Assembly (NCBI RefSeq): GCF_024055575.1
Contig: NZ_JAMXOE010000002.1
Span: 558,001-622,000 of the forward strand
DNA: 64,000 nucleotides
DNA from: Mucilaginibacter flavidus
Lineage (GTDB): Bacteria; Bacteroidota; Bacteroidia; Sphingobacteriales; Sphingobacteriaceae
Reading direction: 5' to 3'
The translations under genes and the position numbers were made by a program. This document shows positions 1 to 9,382 of the stretch, piece by piece (the first letter of the stretch is position 1; each line of letters begins with the position of its first letter). The notes below the pieces were generated by a model. The model made no database searches and was not told the DNA's origin. It worked only from the letters and a program-made list of their open reading frames with translations.

Positions 1-380
1 AGCTTAGCCCAAGTGGCAAAAAGGGGCAATTTATTGTCTTTGGCCAATGTGATGACTTGTTTTGCCGGGGACATTACACTACCATATACGCGGCCCCAAT
101 ATACGTTCCAACGCATGTAATAGGTAGTGTTGTTTACATTACCCACAAAATCGGTGGGCGTAGCCATATATCCCATCCATGAATCATAACATAAATCCTC
201 TTCAATCTGGTGACCGTTCAAGTTAAATATCATACCCGAAAACGGAGACCCTACGAGGTTAAAATCCTGTTTAAGCAACTCATCGGAAATTTGATTGGGG
301 TCCTGGTTTGTTTTAACAAAATCCTTTGTGCACGACCCGAGTATAATCAAACATAATATCGCAATAGTTATCTGTTTCAT
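1..380 (-). CDS. SusD/RagB-like outer-membrane lipoprotein (N-terminal part, cut by window edge)
   Basis: This is the start of a SusD-type glycan-binding lipoprotein that would sit on the outer leaflet of the outer membrane and cap the SusC channel encoded just upstream. Translation from the ATG at 380 gives a short hydrophobic signal with a lipobox ending LGSC (Cys17), followed by a KTNQDPNQ stretch typical of the SusD-like_2 branch of the family. The gene starts 11 bp after the SusC stop, so the two are one transcript. Only about 126 residues are inside the window and the C-terminus lies beyond position 1. The family call is firm; the bound glycan cannot be read from the sequence. Confidence 0.85.
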   Translation of the reverse strand, partial: MKQITIAILCLIILGSCTKDFVKTNQDPNQISDELLKQDFNLVGSPFSGMIFNLNGHQIEEDLCYDSWMGYMATPTDFVGNVNNTTYYMRWNVYWGRVYGSVMSPAKQVITLAKDNKLPLFATWAK

Positions 381-391
381 ATCAATTTTTT

Positions 392-3300
392 TTAAAATGT
401 AAACTTCACGTTAAATCCAAACGATCTTGTAGAAGGCAAGCCAAATACATCATTGGACTGCATGGAATTGCTTGTGCTCATGGATTGTTCAGGATCGTAA
501 GGGGCCTTTTTATATAAGAAGAATAAATTCCTTCCTACTAAAGACACTGAAGCATCTTTGAAAATGGGGTTTTCGCCTTTCGACTTGAAAGTATAGCCCA
601 ATACCAATTGAGCCAATCTTACATTTGTTCTGGAAAATATATAAGGCTCCATGATTTTATTCCTGTCACCAACCGCTGAGTAATAAGTATATGGATCAAT
701 TGATGTAACAGCTGTTCCTGTAGAACTAACGGCATTGATGGGCACACTACCTTTATCTCTTGCTACTGCTGTTCTTTCACTTACACCATAAGAGTCAAGG
801 AATGCCTCTGTTTTAGAGAATGCAACGCCCCCAAATTTCCCATTGATAAGAAAGCTGGCAAAGAAATTATTGTAGGTAAAACTGTTGTTCCATCCAAGCA
901 AGTAGTCAGGGTTAACATTTCCTACTTTTGTCTGTGTTGCTGCTTTGGTTGGAACCCCGCTGGCATCCAATATAATTTGACCAGCATCGTTTCTTGCAAA
1001 TTTGTAGATATACACATCGTTGAAAGAACCACCTGCTTTAATAATTGAGGCAAAACCTTCATCATCGCCACCTACCTGGTAGTTTGGATTGGACGCAATT
1101 AATTCAACAATTTTATTTTTGTTCTGCGAACCGTTGATTGCAGTTTTCCAGCTAAAAGTGCCTGAGCGAATAGGATCCGCAGTCAGCGTAAATTCAAATC
1201 CATGGTTGTCAATCTTTCCGGCATTAACAAAGTAAGTTGTATAACCCGAACCAGAAGGCGCCGCCAGGGTAAGGAACTGATTGGTACTAATATCTTTGTA
1301 ATAAGTGAAATCCAGTCCGAGTCTATCATTGAAAAATTTGATTTCGGTACCATATTCATGACTTACAATCTTCTCTGGTTTTAGGCTAGTAAAAGGTACC
1401 TGGGTATTCCTGTTTATACCTCCAATACCACTTGGGTCGCCTGTACCACCAATACTATTCAATGGATTTACCACGTTAAACGGCACTTCATTTGCAGTTT
1501 GAGACAACGCTGCTCTCACTTTAAAGAATGAAATGGCTTGTGGCAATTGCACCATTTGGCTAATAATAGCAGTAAGGCCAAAGGAAGGATATAGATAAGA
1601 CTCGTTTCCGGTAAGAGCGAGGGTGGAGGCCCAGTCATTACGTACAGCAATATCAGCGAATAAAAAGTTTTTATACCCTATTGTTGCGTTTGCAAAAGCA
1701 CCCTGTTTCAACGTTTGATTGATGGTACTGTTGAACATTATGTTATAAGGAATATTGGCAAAAGTGAAAAAGTTAGGGTATTGTAATGATACCGTACCAT
1801 TGTTTACATTCATACCATCGTTAAATGTATTTTTCTGGTAGCTAACACCAGCCAATGCATTTAAACTAAATTTTCCAAATGTTTTGTTATACGTAAGGAT
1901 ACCGTCTGTATACAGCGCCTGATCTGTGTATTTTGTATAATTCCAGGTTCCATTCGGGCTAACACTTACTGAGTTGCCGGCTGCAGCATAGCGAAAATCT
2001 CTCAGAACATTATTGTAATCAACATTGCCTCTTACTTCAAACTTAAGATTCTTCGCAATTTCATAGGCGAGTTTCACATTGGCAATCGCCCGTTTGGATG
2101 TTTCCAGTTTAGAATCGTTATTAATTTCCCAGAAAGGGTTATTTTGTTTTTCTTCAGTGGAATACCAGTTCATTTTATACAAATTCCTGTTGGTGTCAAA
2201 TACCTGGTAGTTTTGTTTATAGGTGTCAAAGTTCCGGTCCCTTGCAAACAAATACAAACCGGTGAGCGGGTTGTTATAGTAACCGGCCCCAGGGCGATTT
2301 TTAGACTTTTCGGCAGAGATCATGACATTGGAACTTATAGTAAGCTTGTCATTTAACAATTTAGTACTCTGGTTGAACGAAAAATTGTTTTTATCATAAG
2401 TATTTGTTGGAACGATACCTTTTGCTGACGTATTTGCGTAAGAAAAATAGACGGTTGTTTTGTCTGTACCTCCATGTATTGCTACTGAATTGGTAATAGT
2501 AGAACCTGTTTGGAAGAAGTCTTTAATATAATTTTTTTGATAACTATCAGATTTAACAACAGTTTGTCCGGTAGGTGTCCAGCTGTAATCGCCACCTGTT
2601 GTGCCATAACGATATTGAAAATCAGGAAGCCCCGATACCTTATCGAAAATAGAACTGGAGTTAAAGTCGATGGATACTTTACCGGCTTTTCCTTTTTTAG
2701 TGGTAATTAATATTACGCCATTGGCGCCCTGGCTGCCATAAAGAATGGAAGCGCTGGCCCCTCTTAAAATGCTGATACTTTCAATATCGGCAGGATTGAT
2801 TGTTGAAAGTCCATCCCCGCCATCTGTTCCACCATAAGAACCGGGCTGCGGCGTTTTGTTGTTTACCATTGGAATACCATCTATTACATAAAGGGCCTCG
2901 CTGTACCCCAGCAAAGATTTATTCCCTCTTAGAACCGCCTTAGTAGAGCCACCCGCACCCGAGTTGCTGATCTTGATATCAAGGCCTGCCGCCTTGCCGC
3001 TAAGGGCATCCACAAAATTGGTGTTAGCTGCTGTTCTCAATTCATCACCTCCTATCTGCTGAGAAGCATAGGTTAAGGATTTCTTTTCTCTTTTAACACC
3101 CAAAGCTGTTACTACAACTTCTGTTAATTGATTGGGATTTTCAACAAGAACAATGTTTAATTGGGTCTGTGATGAAATGGTCACCTCTTGTTTAATATAA
3201 CCTAAATAACCAAAAACCAGTACTTCGCCAACATTAGCGTCAATTGAAAAGTTACCATTTACGTCGGTTTGTGTGCCGCGCGAGGTGCCTTTAACCAAAA

Positions 3301-3757
3301 TACTCACGCCAATAATAGGTTCGCCTTTAGAATCCTTTACCACGCCCTGTATTTTAGAAGCGTTATTGTCACGAATGGAAGCTTCATTAAGCTGCGAAAT
3401 ATCACCTGTATTTTGTACTACACCGATGTAATTACCAATTGCTTTAAATTGCAATTGTGTTTTATCGTGCAACAGCCCCAATACATCCGTCAATTGCAGA
3501 TTTTTTATGTGAAGGGTAAGCGGCGGCAACTGGCTGAATATCTGTTCGTCATAAACAAACGTCACTTTCGCCTGGCGTTCTATAAGTTTAAAAACTTTTT
3601 TAACACTTACCTTCTCAACGTTGAAATTCATCTCCTGGGCCCGTGTACCGCTAGCCATCAGGAGGGTCGAACAGCATATTTGTATGCTGATGATAATTGT
3701 AGAAATGCGCATGCATTTTCGGAGTAAGGGCAGTACTTTGCCGTAAAAATTCATCAT
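392..3757 (-). CDS. SusC/RagA-family TonB-linked outer-membrane transporter
   Basis: This 1121-residue protein is a TonB-dependent outer-membrane channel that imports oligosaccharides with its SusD partner. A signal peptide covers about residues 1-41. Then come an STN domain (about 43-96), a carboxypeptidase-regulatory-like beta-sandwich (about 136-195), the TonB plug with a GxxRGNKSLLG-type region, and a long C-terminal beta-barrel ending in Phe. The STN domain marks it as a transducer-type receptor that signals to a FecR anti-sigma factor, and fecR and an ECF sigma gene lie directly upstream on the same strand. Length is normal for SusC proteins that carry an STN domain. Substrate is unknown; the neighbouring secreted hydrolases suggest a complex plant or microbial polysaccharide. 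Confidence 0.95.
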   Translation of the reverse strand: MMNFYGKVLPLLRKCMRISTIIISIQICCSTLLMASGTRAQEMNFNVEKVSVKKVFKLIERQAKVTFVYDEQIFSQLPPLTLHIKNLQLTDVLGLLHDKTQLQFKAIGNYIGVVQNTGDISQLNEASIRDNNASKIQGVVKDSKGEPIIGVSILVKGTSRGTQTDVNGNFSIDANVGEVLVFGYLGYIKQEVTISSQTQLNIVLVENPNQLTEVVVTALGVKREKKSLTYASQQIGGDELRTAANTNFVDALSGKAAGLDIKISNSGAGGSTKAVLRGNKSLLGYSEALYVIDGIPMVNNKTPQPGSYGGTDGGDGLSTINPADIESISILRGASASILYGSQGANGVILITTKKGKAGKVSIDFNSSSIFDKVSGLPDFQYRYGTTGGDYSWTPTGQTVVKSDSYQKNYIKDFFQTGSTITNSVAIHGGTDKTTVYFSYANTSAKGIVPTNTYDKNNFSFNQSTKLLNDKLTISSNVMISAEKSKNRPGAGYYNNPLTGLYLFARDRNFDTYKQNYQVFDTNRNLYKMNWYSTEEKQNNPFWEINNDSKLETSKRAIANVKLAYEIAKNLKFEVRGNVDYNNVLRDFRYAAAGNSVSVSPNGTWNYTKYTDQALYTDGILTYNKTFGKFSLNALAGVSYQKNTFNDGMNVNNGTVSLQYPNFFTFANIPYNIMFNSTINQTLKQGAFANATIGYKNFLFADIAVRNDWASTLALTGNESYLYPSFGLTAIISQMVQLPQAISFFKVRAALSQTANEVPFNVVNPLNSIGGTGDPSGIGGINRNTQVPFTSLKPEKIVSHEYGTEIKFFNDRLGLDFTYYKDISTNQFLTLAAPSGSGYTTYFVNAGKIDNHGFEFTLTADPIRSGTFSWKTAINGSQNKNKIVELIASNPNYQVGGDDEGFASIIKAGGSFNDVYIYKFARNDAGQIILDASGVPTKAATQTKVGNVNPDYLLGWNNSFTYNNFFASFLINGKFGGVAFSKTEAFLDSYGVSERTAVARDKGSVPINAVSSTGTAVTSIDPYTYYSAVGDRNKIMEPYIFSRTNVRLAQLVLGYTFKSKGENPIFKDASVSLVGRNLFFLYKKAPYDPEQSMSTSNSMQSNDVFGLPSTRSFGFNVKFTF

Positions 3758-3899
3758 ATTTGTTTGGTTTAATATTCTGTTAAACTAAAGCCGTCTGTAT
3801 ATGGGTCTCAAGCATATATGCAGTGGCTGCTCTTCTTTCCGGGGACATTCGAAGTGTTCCCGGTTTCTTCCTTTTCTTAGCTGCTAAGTCCGGATCATT

Positions 3900-4889
3900 T
3901 TATTTAATAACTACGGTGCTATCATTGGCTATCTGGTATTTAAAGTGTTTGGTGAAACTTAAAATTTCCATAATGGTATCTAAGCGTTGATTGCTTAGTG
4001 TTATAGATATACGCTCATCCAGCAATTGTTTATTATCTACCGTAATGTGTGTATTGTATTGCTTTTCTAATGCCTTGAATATGTTGTTCAAATTCTCCTG
4101 CTCAAAAACAAGCGGGCTTTTGCACCATAAATTCACAACCGATTCGTGGACTGACTCTTTTTTTATTTGATTGTTAGAATTAGATAAAATAACTTGTTGT
4201 TTTGGTAACAACATAATAGCATGTTGACTGCGTTTGCCGTTCAAAGTAACACCTACCTTACCGCTAACTACACTAACTTTAGTTGTTCCTTCTTTTTGAT
4301 TAGCGTTTACATCGAACGATGTTCCGAGTACCGTTATATTCAGGCTTTCGGTTTTTACAATAAATGGATGCTCACTTTGGTGCTTTACATCAAAAAAAGC
4401 ACGGCCCTCTACTAATTCAACCTGGCGGATTTTCCCTAAAAAAACTTTGGGGTATTTAAATATTGAGTGGGCACTAAGCCAAACTTTTGAGCCATCAGGC
4501 AATATCACCTCCATAATCCGGGGTGCAATTATCTTAGCAATATGTGTACTCATTTTATCACCTGCCTGATTCGACCAGTTGAAATACCAGGCAAGGCTCG
4601 AGGCGATAAAAATGACGGTAGCGGCAACAGAAACAATATAAACAACCATCCGTCTTACAAAGGCGGGATGCTTATTTATGGGGGGAGCCTCGTTTATTTT
4701 TAGCTGGAGATTCTTGAATATCCGTTGTTTAATATCCGCTTCTGATTCCGGGTGTTCAATGGAAACATTTATAACCTGATCATCATCATGGACTGTATTA
4801 TACCATTGCTCAAGCAAGTTCTTCTCCTCCGCCGATGCCTCACCGCCCAGGTATTTTGCTGCTAATTGTTGTAGTTCTTTCTTATTCAT
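3900..4889 (-). CDS. FecR-family anti-sigma factor
   Basis: This 329-residue inner-membrane regulator should hold the neighbouring ECF sigma factor inactive until SusC signals. The N-terminal about 75 residues are cytosolic and Glu/Gln-rich, a single membrane segment lies near residues 83-106, and the periplasmic FecR domain follows with the characteristic IMEVILPDGSKVWL and FDVNA stretches. The C-terminus (about 260-329) fits the DUF4974 domain that contacts the receptor STN domain. It lies between the sigma gene (133 bp upstream) and susC (142 bp downstream), all on the minus strand. Confidence 0.93.
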   Translation of the reverse strand: MNKKELQQLAAKYLGGEASAEEKNLLEQWYNTVHDDDQVINVSIEHPESEADIKQRIFKNLQLKINEAPPINKHPAFVRRMVVYIVSVAATVIFIASSLAWYFNWSNQAGDKMSTHIAKIIAPRIMEVILPDGSKVWLSAHSIFKYPKVFLGKIRQVELVEGRAFFDVKHQSEHPFIVKTESLNITVLGTSFDVNANQKEGTTKVSVVSGKVGVTLNGKRSQHAIMLLPKQQVILSNSNNQIKKESVHESVVNLWCKSPLVFEQENLNNIFKALEKQYNTHITVDNKQLLDERISITLSNQRLDTIMEILSFTKHFKYQIANDSTVVIK

Positions 4890-5022
4890 CTGGCTAAGTA
4901 TGCCGCTTTTACAACTATAGAGTCAAAAAAGAGATAAATACCCTTGCCCGGAATTGAAAATTTCTGCGTTTTTTTTCCTACAATAAAATAACTTGTTTAA
5001 CAGGGAAAAGGGATAGCCGGAT

Positions 5023-5613
5023 TTATTTAATAAATAACCGCATCACCAGTATAAAAAATAAAAGGTCGCTCATGGGGCCATCAAAATTTGCCCTGATTAC
5101 ACGCAGGGCCTTGGTCAGGTGTCCTTCAGCAGTTTTTGGGGAAATATTCAAGTTTTCAGCTACTTCAGCTAATGGCATGTCCTGTAATTTGTTATACTGA
5201 AAAACCATGCGGCATTTTTCAGGTAGTTTATTGGACATGTTCGTGATGATTTCCAATAAAATTTTTTGATTAATATCTATTTCTAAAATTGCTTCGACAT
5301 TTAGAATGCCCAATAAATTTTCCTGTCGTTTAGATTTTTTTATTTGAGCAGCGTGGCGGTAAACTGCATAACGGGTCATAGCGGCAAGGTAAGGGACTAT
5401 CGATTTGATAGATAATGACTCCCTTTTTTTCCATAAAGTAAGAAATACTTCCTGCACAATTTCTTCTGCAACGCAGGTCTCCTTAAGCAATTTATAAGCA
5501 ATAAAGTATAATTTGTCCCAATAGCGATCGTAAATTTCAGTAAAAGATAATTCATCCCCCTTCTTTAAAAGACAGATCAATTCATCATCATTCATTAACT
5601 GAAACTTTTTCAA
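5023..5613 (-). CDS. ECF RNA polymerase sigma factor (Bacteroidetes type)
   Basis: This 196-residue protein is an extracytoplasmic-function sigma-70 factor. Region 2 lies around residues 20-90 (FTEIYDRYWDKLYFIAYKLL, then the EEIVQEVFLTLWKKR segment) and region 4 around 130-185 with a helix-turn-helix reading LAEVAENLNISPKTAEGHL. It heads the sigma-fecR-susC-susD series on the minus strand, so it most likely controls that locus. A second Met (MNDDE) at residue 7 is an equally possible start. Confidence 0.93.
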   Translation of the reverse strand: MKKFQLMNDDELICLLKKGDELSFTEIYDRYWDKLYFIAYKLLKETCVAEEIVQEVFLTLWKKRESLSIKSIVPYLAAMTRYAVYRHAAQIKKSKRQENLLGILNVEAILEIDINQKILLEIITNMSNKLPEKCRMVFQYNKLQDMPLAEVAENLNISPKTAEGHLTKALRVIRANFDGPMSDLLFFILVMRLFIK

Positions 5614-5886
5614 TAGCTTTAAAAATTGTGTATAAATTTATATAAACTTAACATATCTCCCGATACTTCTTATATTTTTTTAAAAAGTTTCTATCAATTC
5701 AGCTATCCGCAAAGTGTATAAGGTGTGAGATAATTAAAATGATCACAGTAGTTATTTGTCCCGAGGCACTTTTTAATTACCTGTTTGGCCATTTTGCAAT
5801 ATCGCACAAAAACAATATTAAATTTGGGATAAGTTTTAAAAGCTGAAATTATTGAAAAAAAACATATTCGTAATATTTTTTTTACA

Positions 5887-5896
5887 CAAACGTTTG
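5887..5896. promoter_or_regulatory. CAAACGTTTG palindrome, copy 1 (LacI-type operator candidate)
   Basis: A perfect 10-bp palindrome CAAACGTTTG. Its reverse-strand context (GCGCAAACGTTTGTGTAAA) resembles the flanks of the copies at 6015 and 9053. LacI-family regulators commonly bind palindromes centred on CG such as this. No LacI gene is in the window, so the regulator would be encoded elsewhere. Confidence 0.45.
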
Positions 5897-6014
5897 CGCA
5901 GTGGTTCATAAAAAACAGGCCCACCAGCTAAAACCAACGTTTAGCATGTTAAAATCAACCCTTAAATAATTGATAATTAAATAAATACAAGGAGTTCTAC
6001 CAGAAAGCTTGATG

Positions 6015-6024
6015 CAAACGTTTG
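6015..6024. promoter_or_regulatory. CAAACGTTTG palindrome, copy 2
   Basis: A second perfect CAAACGTTTG, in the context GATGCAAACGTTTGTTTTTA. It lies 128 bp from copy 1, upstream of the ECF sigma gene and beyond the 3' end of the hydrolase gene. Confidence 0.45.
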
Positions 6025-6241
6025 TTTTTACTTTCCAGACGGCGGGTGACTTCATTGTCACATTCACTGCAACTATTTGATGGCGGAAAATTCAGGGATA
6101 GGTTTACTGTAAACTACCTCACCCAACTTAAAACTGTACATGGGAAAAAGCTGCCGCCTGAAAATATCAGGAACCCCCTGGCCGACATTTTTTTTGACTG
6201 CCAGGGCCCCAGAAAAGCGTGAACACTTTTTTCGTTCCGGC

Positions 6242-8620
6242 TTATTTTATTATTTCTACGGCTTCTTTTTTATTCAAACCCTTAAACTGCATTTCTATTT
6301 TCGGCGGCTCTTCCCCTCCAAAAGAGTTGTCGATAATAATCGTGTGGGCGCCGGATGAAACAAACGGCGGAAGCGAGGACATTTTATAAGTTCCCTTAAG
6401 CTTACCGCGTTCGTTGTACAGCTGAAGATACTCCGTGCCATCGCAAACAATGCTTTCATTCGCCTTTAGCTCAACAGCCACATTTATTTCAGCATAATTG
6501 TCGAGTTGCAGTTTAATATTGCTCACGATTCCTGATTTCCCCGCAGCCTTTATACGAAATTGCAGGGGTTGCTCTTTGTACTCCTGGATATATGTCCACG
6601 TAGTAGTTGTAGGTTCGCCCGGCTGACGCTCAAATTTTTCCCTAACAAATACCTGCGATAACGTATATTGATACAAGTTCCATTTTCCATCTTTTACTTT
6701 CTCTAAATGAAAATCATTCCGGAGATTTTTCAGGTCCTCCCGCTGTTTAGCATTAAATGCATTGCCGGTACGGGCGGTCTCCCATTCCCGGATGGCATCA
6801 AGCAATTGCGACGTAATGGGGTTTGTCCTCAATGCCTTAGGGCGGGCAACCATAGCGAACCCAGCATTATAACCCGCTGCCCGGGCCAGCATCGATTCCA
6901 TTTCAACCATTGTAGTATTTTCGGTCAACAAATACCAGCCCAGCATGTGCGGCATTAAGTTTCTGTCGAACAATCCCTGGTTATCAATGCGCGACTGTTG
7001 CATACTTTCATTGAAGCCACCATACCAGGGTTCGCCCCAATTATAATATGAGCCAATGTTCCAGAAAAAGGTTTTACTATTGCTGGTTCCGCAAATAAAT
7101 TCATGTTTCATGTTATCATAAACATCTTTTGCGAAAAGCTCAATGGCATAATCACCTTCTCCTGATGCAATGCAACCTTCATGTCCATCAAAATCAAAAT
7201 GGTCAACCCCGGTTTCATTAAACAGGTTAGCCATGTTTCGGGCAATTTCACGCTGTAAATCCAGGTTTGGGAAAAATACCTGGTAAGGATGATCAAACAA
7301 CTTGCCCACGGTTTCGCCCTTTTTATGAGCCGAAGTAACAGTACCAAAAGCCCCGCGCTGACAATCAAGTAATTTGTAAGGAGAAGTATTGGTTACAGAT
7401 TTATAGCGGATGAGCTCCTTCCCGATTTTTACAGTATGCAGGTTATTATTTGTTTCCTGGTTAAAATATTCGGGAGATGATACCTCAATTTCTTTTTGCT
7501 GTTGATCTATTTCGTGCAGTAGCAGCGCAGTACCTGTTAAACTAAGCCTGTCATCTGGTACAGGCGTAACGTATGAATCATTGGTATTGATAAAATTGGT
7601 CAGTGTGTGTACGCCAAAATGCAAACCTGCAGCGTGTGCCTTTTCCACGCTTTTTTTTAAACCATCTTTTCCATTTGGAAAAAATTCGGGGTTAAGTGTA
7701 TAATGTCCCCAACTTTTAAATGGTCCTTCATGGTAAAGAGATATCAGGCCTGCTTTTTTAGTGTAAGCTATCATTTCATCCACATCCTGCTCGCTAAAAG
7801 AAGAAATAAGGTAAGATCGGCCATACTCAGTTGATTTTTTAAACCAGGTTTTATTAACGGTTGGATATGGCAATTTTTCATCAACAGTAATTGTTTCTAT
7901 AACATCAAGAGTTTTAGACTCGGCGCATGTGAACAAAGCGATTTTACTCCCCACCACAGTTTCTCCTTTTATTGCCTGAACAGGCATGTTTTTAAATTGC
8001 CCGCCCCAGGCATCAACCAGTCGCTCTCTATCCCGATTGATGGTGTATGCCTGTAAAGTACTACCCCATACGTAGGCCGTGGCCGCATTACCCCGTCCCC
8101 AGTTGCTTCCCTCGCTGTTGGGAAAGTCTCCACCCAATGTTTTTACATTGAGCACCTGCACACCCACTGCTACCTCCCCATCGCGTACCACGCCGATTAC
8201 TTCGCCCACTGTTTTATGAATGGTAGTTTTGAAGGGCCCCCAAATAACAGCATCGATGTTTTTTCCTGGTGTTGCTTTTACAATTTCCAGTGTAAGGTGT
8301 GTGTTTTTTGGGGTTACTTTTATTTCAACAGTAACATCTATGGGTTGGTATTTTAAACTAATTGTTTTGGCTGAACTATTATAGGCCATCCTTGCAGGAA
8401 GATATTTTTTATTGTTACTCACTACGGTAAGCAATGCAGAAAGCGTATCGGTGTATAAATAGTTCTTGCCAGATTGCGGATTACTTAACTCTGTAAGAAA
8501 TCCTTTTTTATCAAGTCCAAGTCTCAAACTACCGGTACTAAATTGTACCTGGGCATCAGCATTTAGGACCGACAAAATGAATAAAGCCTGTAATATTTTT
8601 TTTATTAAATTAGAAATCAT
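6242..8620 (-). CDS. Large secreted protein, putative TIM-barrel glycoside hydrolase
   Basis: This 792-residue protein starts with a signal peptide (about residues 1-23, ending ADA) and is therefore periplasmic or surface-exposed. An N-terminal beta-rich part is followed by a segment with barrel-like features: SLYHEGPFKSWGHY, a GVHTLTNFI strand, an LDCQRGAFGT block, then HFDFDGHEG with acidic residues placed as in clan-D type hydrolases, and a WNIGSYYNWGEPWYGG stretch. The C-terminal about 150 residues look like a beta-sandwich. I cannot assign it to a numbered GH family. It sits between the SusC/D locus and the GH38-like gene on the same strand, which fits a role in breaking the same polysaccharide. 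Confidence 0.6.
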   Translation of the reverse strand: MISNLIKKILQALFILSVLNADAQVQFSTGSLRLGLDKKGFLTELSNPQSGKNYLYTDTLSALLTVVSNNKKYLPARMAYNSSAKTISLKYQPIDVTVEIKVTPKNTHLTLEIVKATPGKNIDAVIWGPFKTTIHKTVGEVIGVVRDGEVAVGVQVLNVKTLGGDFPNSEGSNWGRGNAATAYVWGSTLQAYTINRDRERLVDAWGGQFKNMPVQAIKGETVVGSKIALFTCAESKTLDVIETITVDEKLPYPTVNKTWFKKSTEYGRSYLISSFSEQDVDEMIAYTKKAGLISLYHEGPFKSWGHYTLNPEFFPNGKDGLKKSVEKAHAAGLHFGVHTLTNFINTNDSYVTPVPDDRLSLTGTALLLHEIDQQQKEIEVSSPEYFNQETNNNLHTVKIGKELIRYKSVTNTSPYKLLDCQRGAFGTVTSAHKKGETVGKLFDHPYQVFFPNLDLQREIARNMANLFNETGVDHFDFDGHEGCIASGEGDYAIELFAKDVYDNMKHEFICGTSNSKTFFWNIGSYYNWGEPWYGGFNESMQQSRIDNQGLFDRNLMPHMLGWYLLTENTTMVEMESMLARAAGYNAGFAMVARPKALRTNPITSQLLDAIREWETARTGNAFNAKQREDLKNLRNDFHLEKVKDGKWNLYQYTLSQVFVREKFERQPGEPTTTTWTYIQEYKEQPLQFRIKAAGKSGIVSNIKLQLDNYAEINVAVELKANESIVCDGTEYLQLYNERGKLKGTYKMSSLPPFVSSGAHTIIIDNSFGGEEPPKIEMQFKGLNKKEAVEIIK

Positions 8621-9052
8621 TGTTTTTTTATTATAGCCGCAATTTAATTATCGTAGTACCATATATAATATTATGATGTTCAAAATATCACGCAATCGTT
8701 TGACTTAACCCTGCAATTTACGTTATAGAACTTCCATGTTACTTAATTTCATGTGCAGCCGTCGTAAAAAACCGGTGATCGTCATAACTGCCCCGCCTAA
8801 AGGAAATTTAACGAATATAAAGCGTGTTTAACAAAACAGCGAACTGTATCAGTATCCCTGCGGGGATCTACGTCACGATTTTAAGATGTCTCACATTACA
8901 GTCTCAAACCATAGGATAGCTAAATGTTTACATCAATCACACATTATTAATATTATATTAATATCAATAGAATATAAGGTGTTTATATCCTAAACCATAC
9001 ATTATTAAAAACAGCTGCAGAACCGACAATTAAAAAGAATACCACTGTATAT

Positions 9053-9062
9053 CAAACGTTTG
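9053..9062. promoter_or_regulatory. CAAACGTTTG palindrome, copy 3
   Basis: A third perfect CAAACGTTTG in the context TATATCAAACGTTTGTGCGAT. It lies 433 bp upstream of the start of the 792-residue hydrolase gene, so copies of the site bracket that gene on both sides. Confidence 0.45.
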
Positions 9063-9229
9063 TGCGATGTGTATTTAATATCAAATCGCCATACTTGATT
9101 ATTTTTATATCAGATTATTTAAAAGTATAAAAGCACATTATTATATATTAATTTAGAAAACCTTACATCCTTGAGAAAGATGATAAGCAAGGGATTTTTA
9201 AACATGAGATGATCCCGATTTAGTTGATC

Positions 9230-9262
9230 GCGTTCCGGGGTGAGATCCGGAACGCTTTTTTT
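9230..9262 (+). terminator. Rho-independent terminator (plus strand)
   Basis: A perfect 9-bp stem GCGTTCCGG/CCGGAACGC with an 8-nt loop is followed at once by seven T residues. It can only terminate plus-strand transcription, yet no plus-strand gene lies upstream of it, which suggests an untranslated transcript. Confidence 0.75.
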
Positions 9263-9382
9263 GTGGCAAAATCTTATTATCTATCCCTTATTTATCGTCC
9301 GTACTTCTGGAACGCCCGCCGACTGCCAAAGGACTTTTTCAAACAACTCGGCAGCGACGATGAAATAACTTCCCGTACTGCA

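Larger units (their letters stand above)
5614..6241. other. Intergenic region with two palindromic operator-like sites
   Basis: This 628-bp gap lies upstream of the sigma gene and downstream of the large hydrolase gene. It holds two copies of CAAACGTTTG (5887-5896 and 6015-6024) and a weak stem at 6176-6206. A 73-codon open frame at 5703-5924 runs through the first palindrome and shows no recognisable protein features, so I do not call it a gene. Confidence 0.5.
8621..9382. other. 762-bp AT-rich intergenic region with operator-like site and opposing terminator
   Basis: No protein gene is convincing here. The region holds the third CAAACGTTTG palindrome (9053-9062), a short hairpin near 8868-8881, and a strong rho-independent terminator at 9230-9262 that works for plus-strand transcripts although both flanking genes are on the minus strand. 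Confidence 0.5.

Noticed and set aside
5703..5924. A 73-codon minus-strand open frame upstream of the sigma gene
   Set aside because: Its N-terminal part is the translated CAAACGTTTG operator region, the composition is that of AT-rich non-coding DNA, and no domain is visible.
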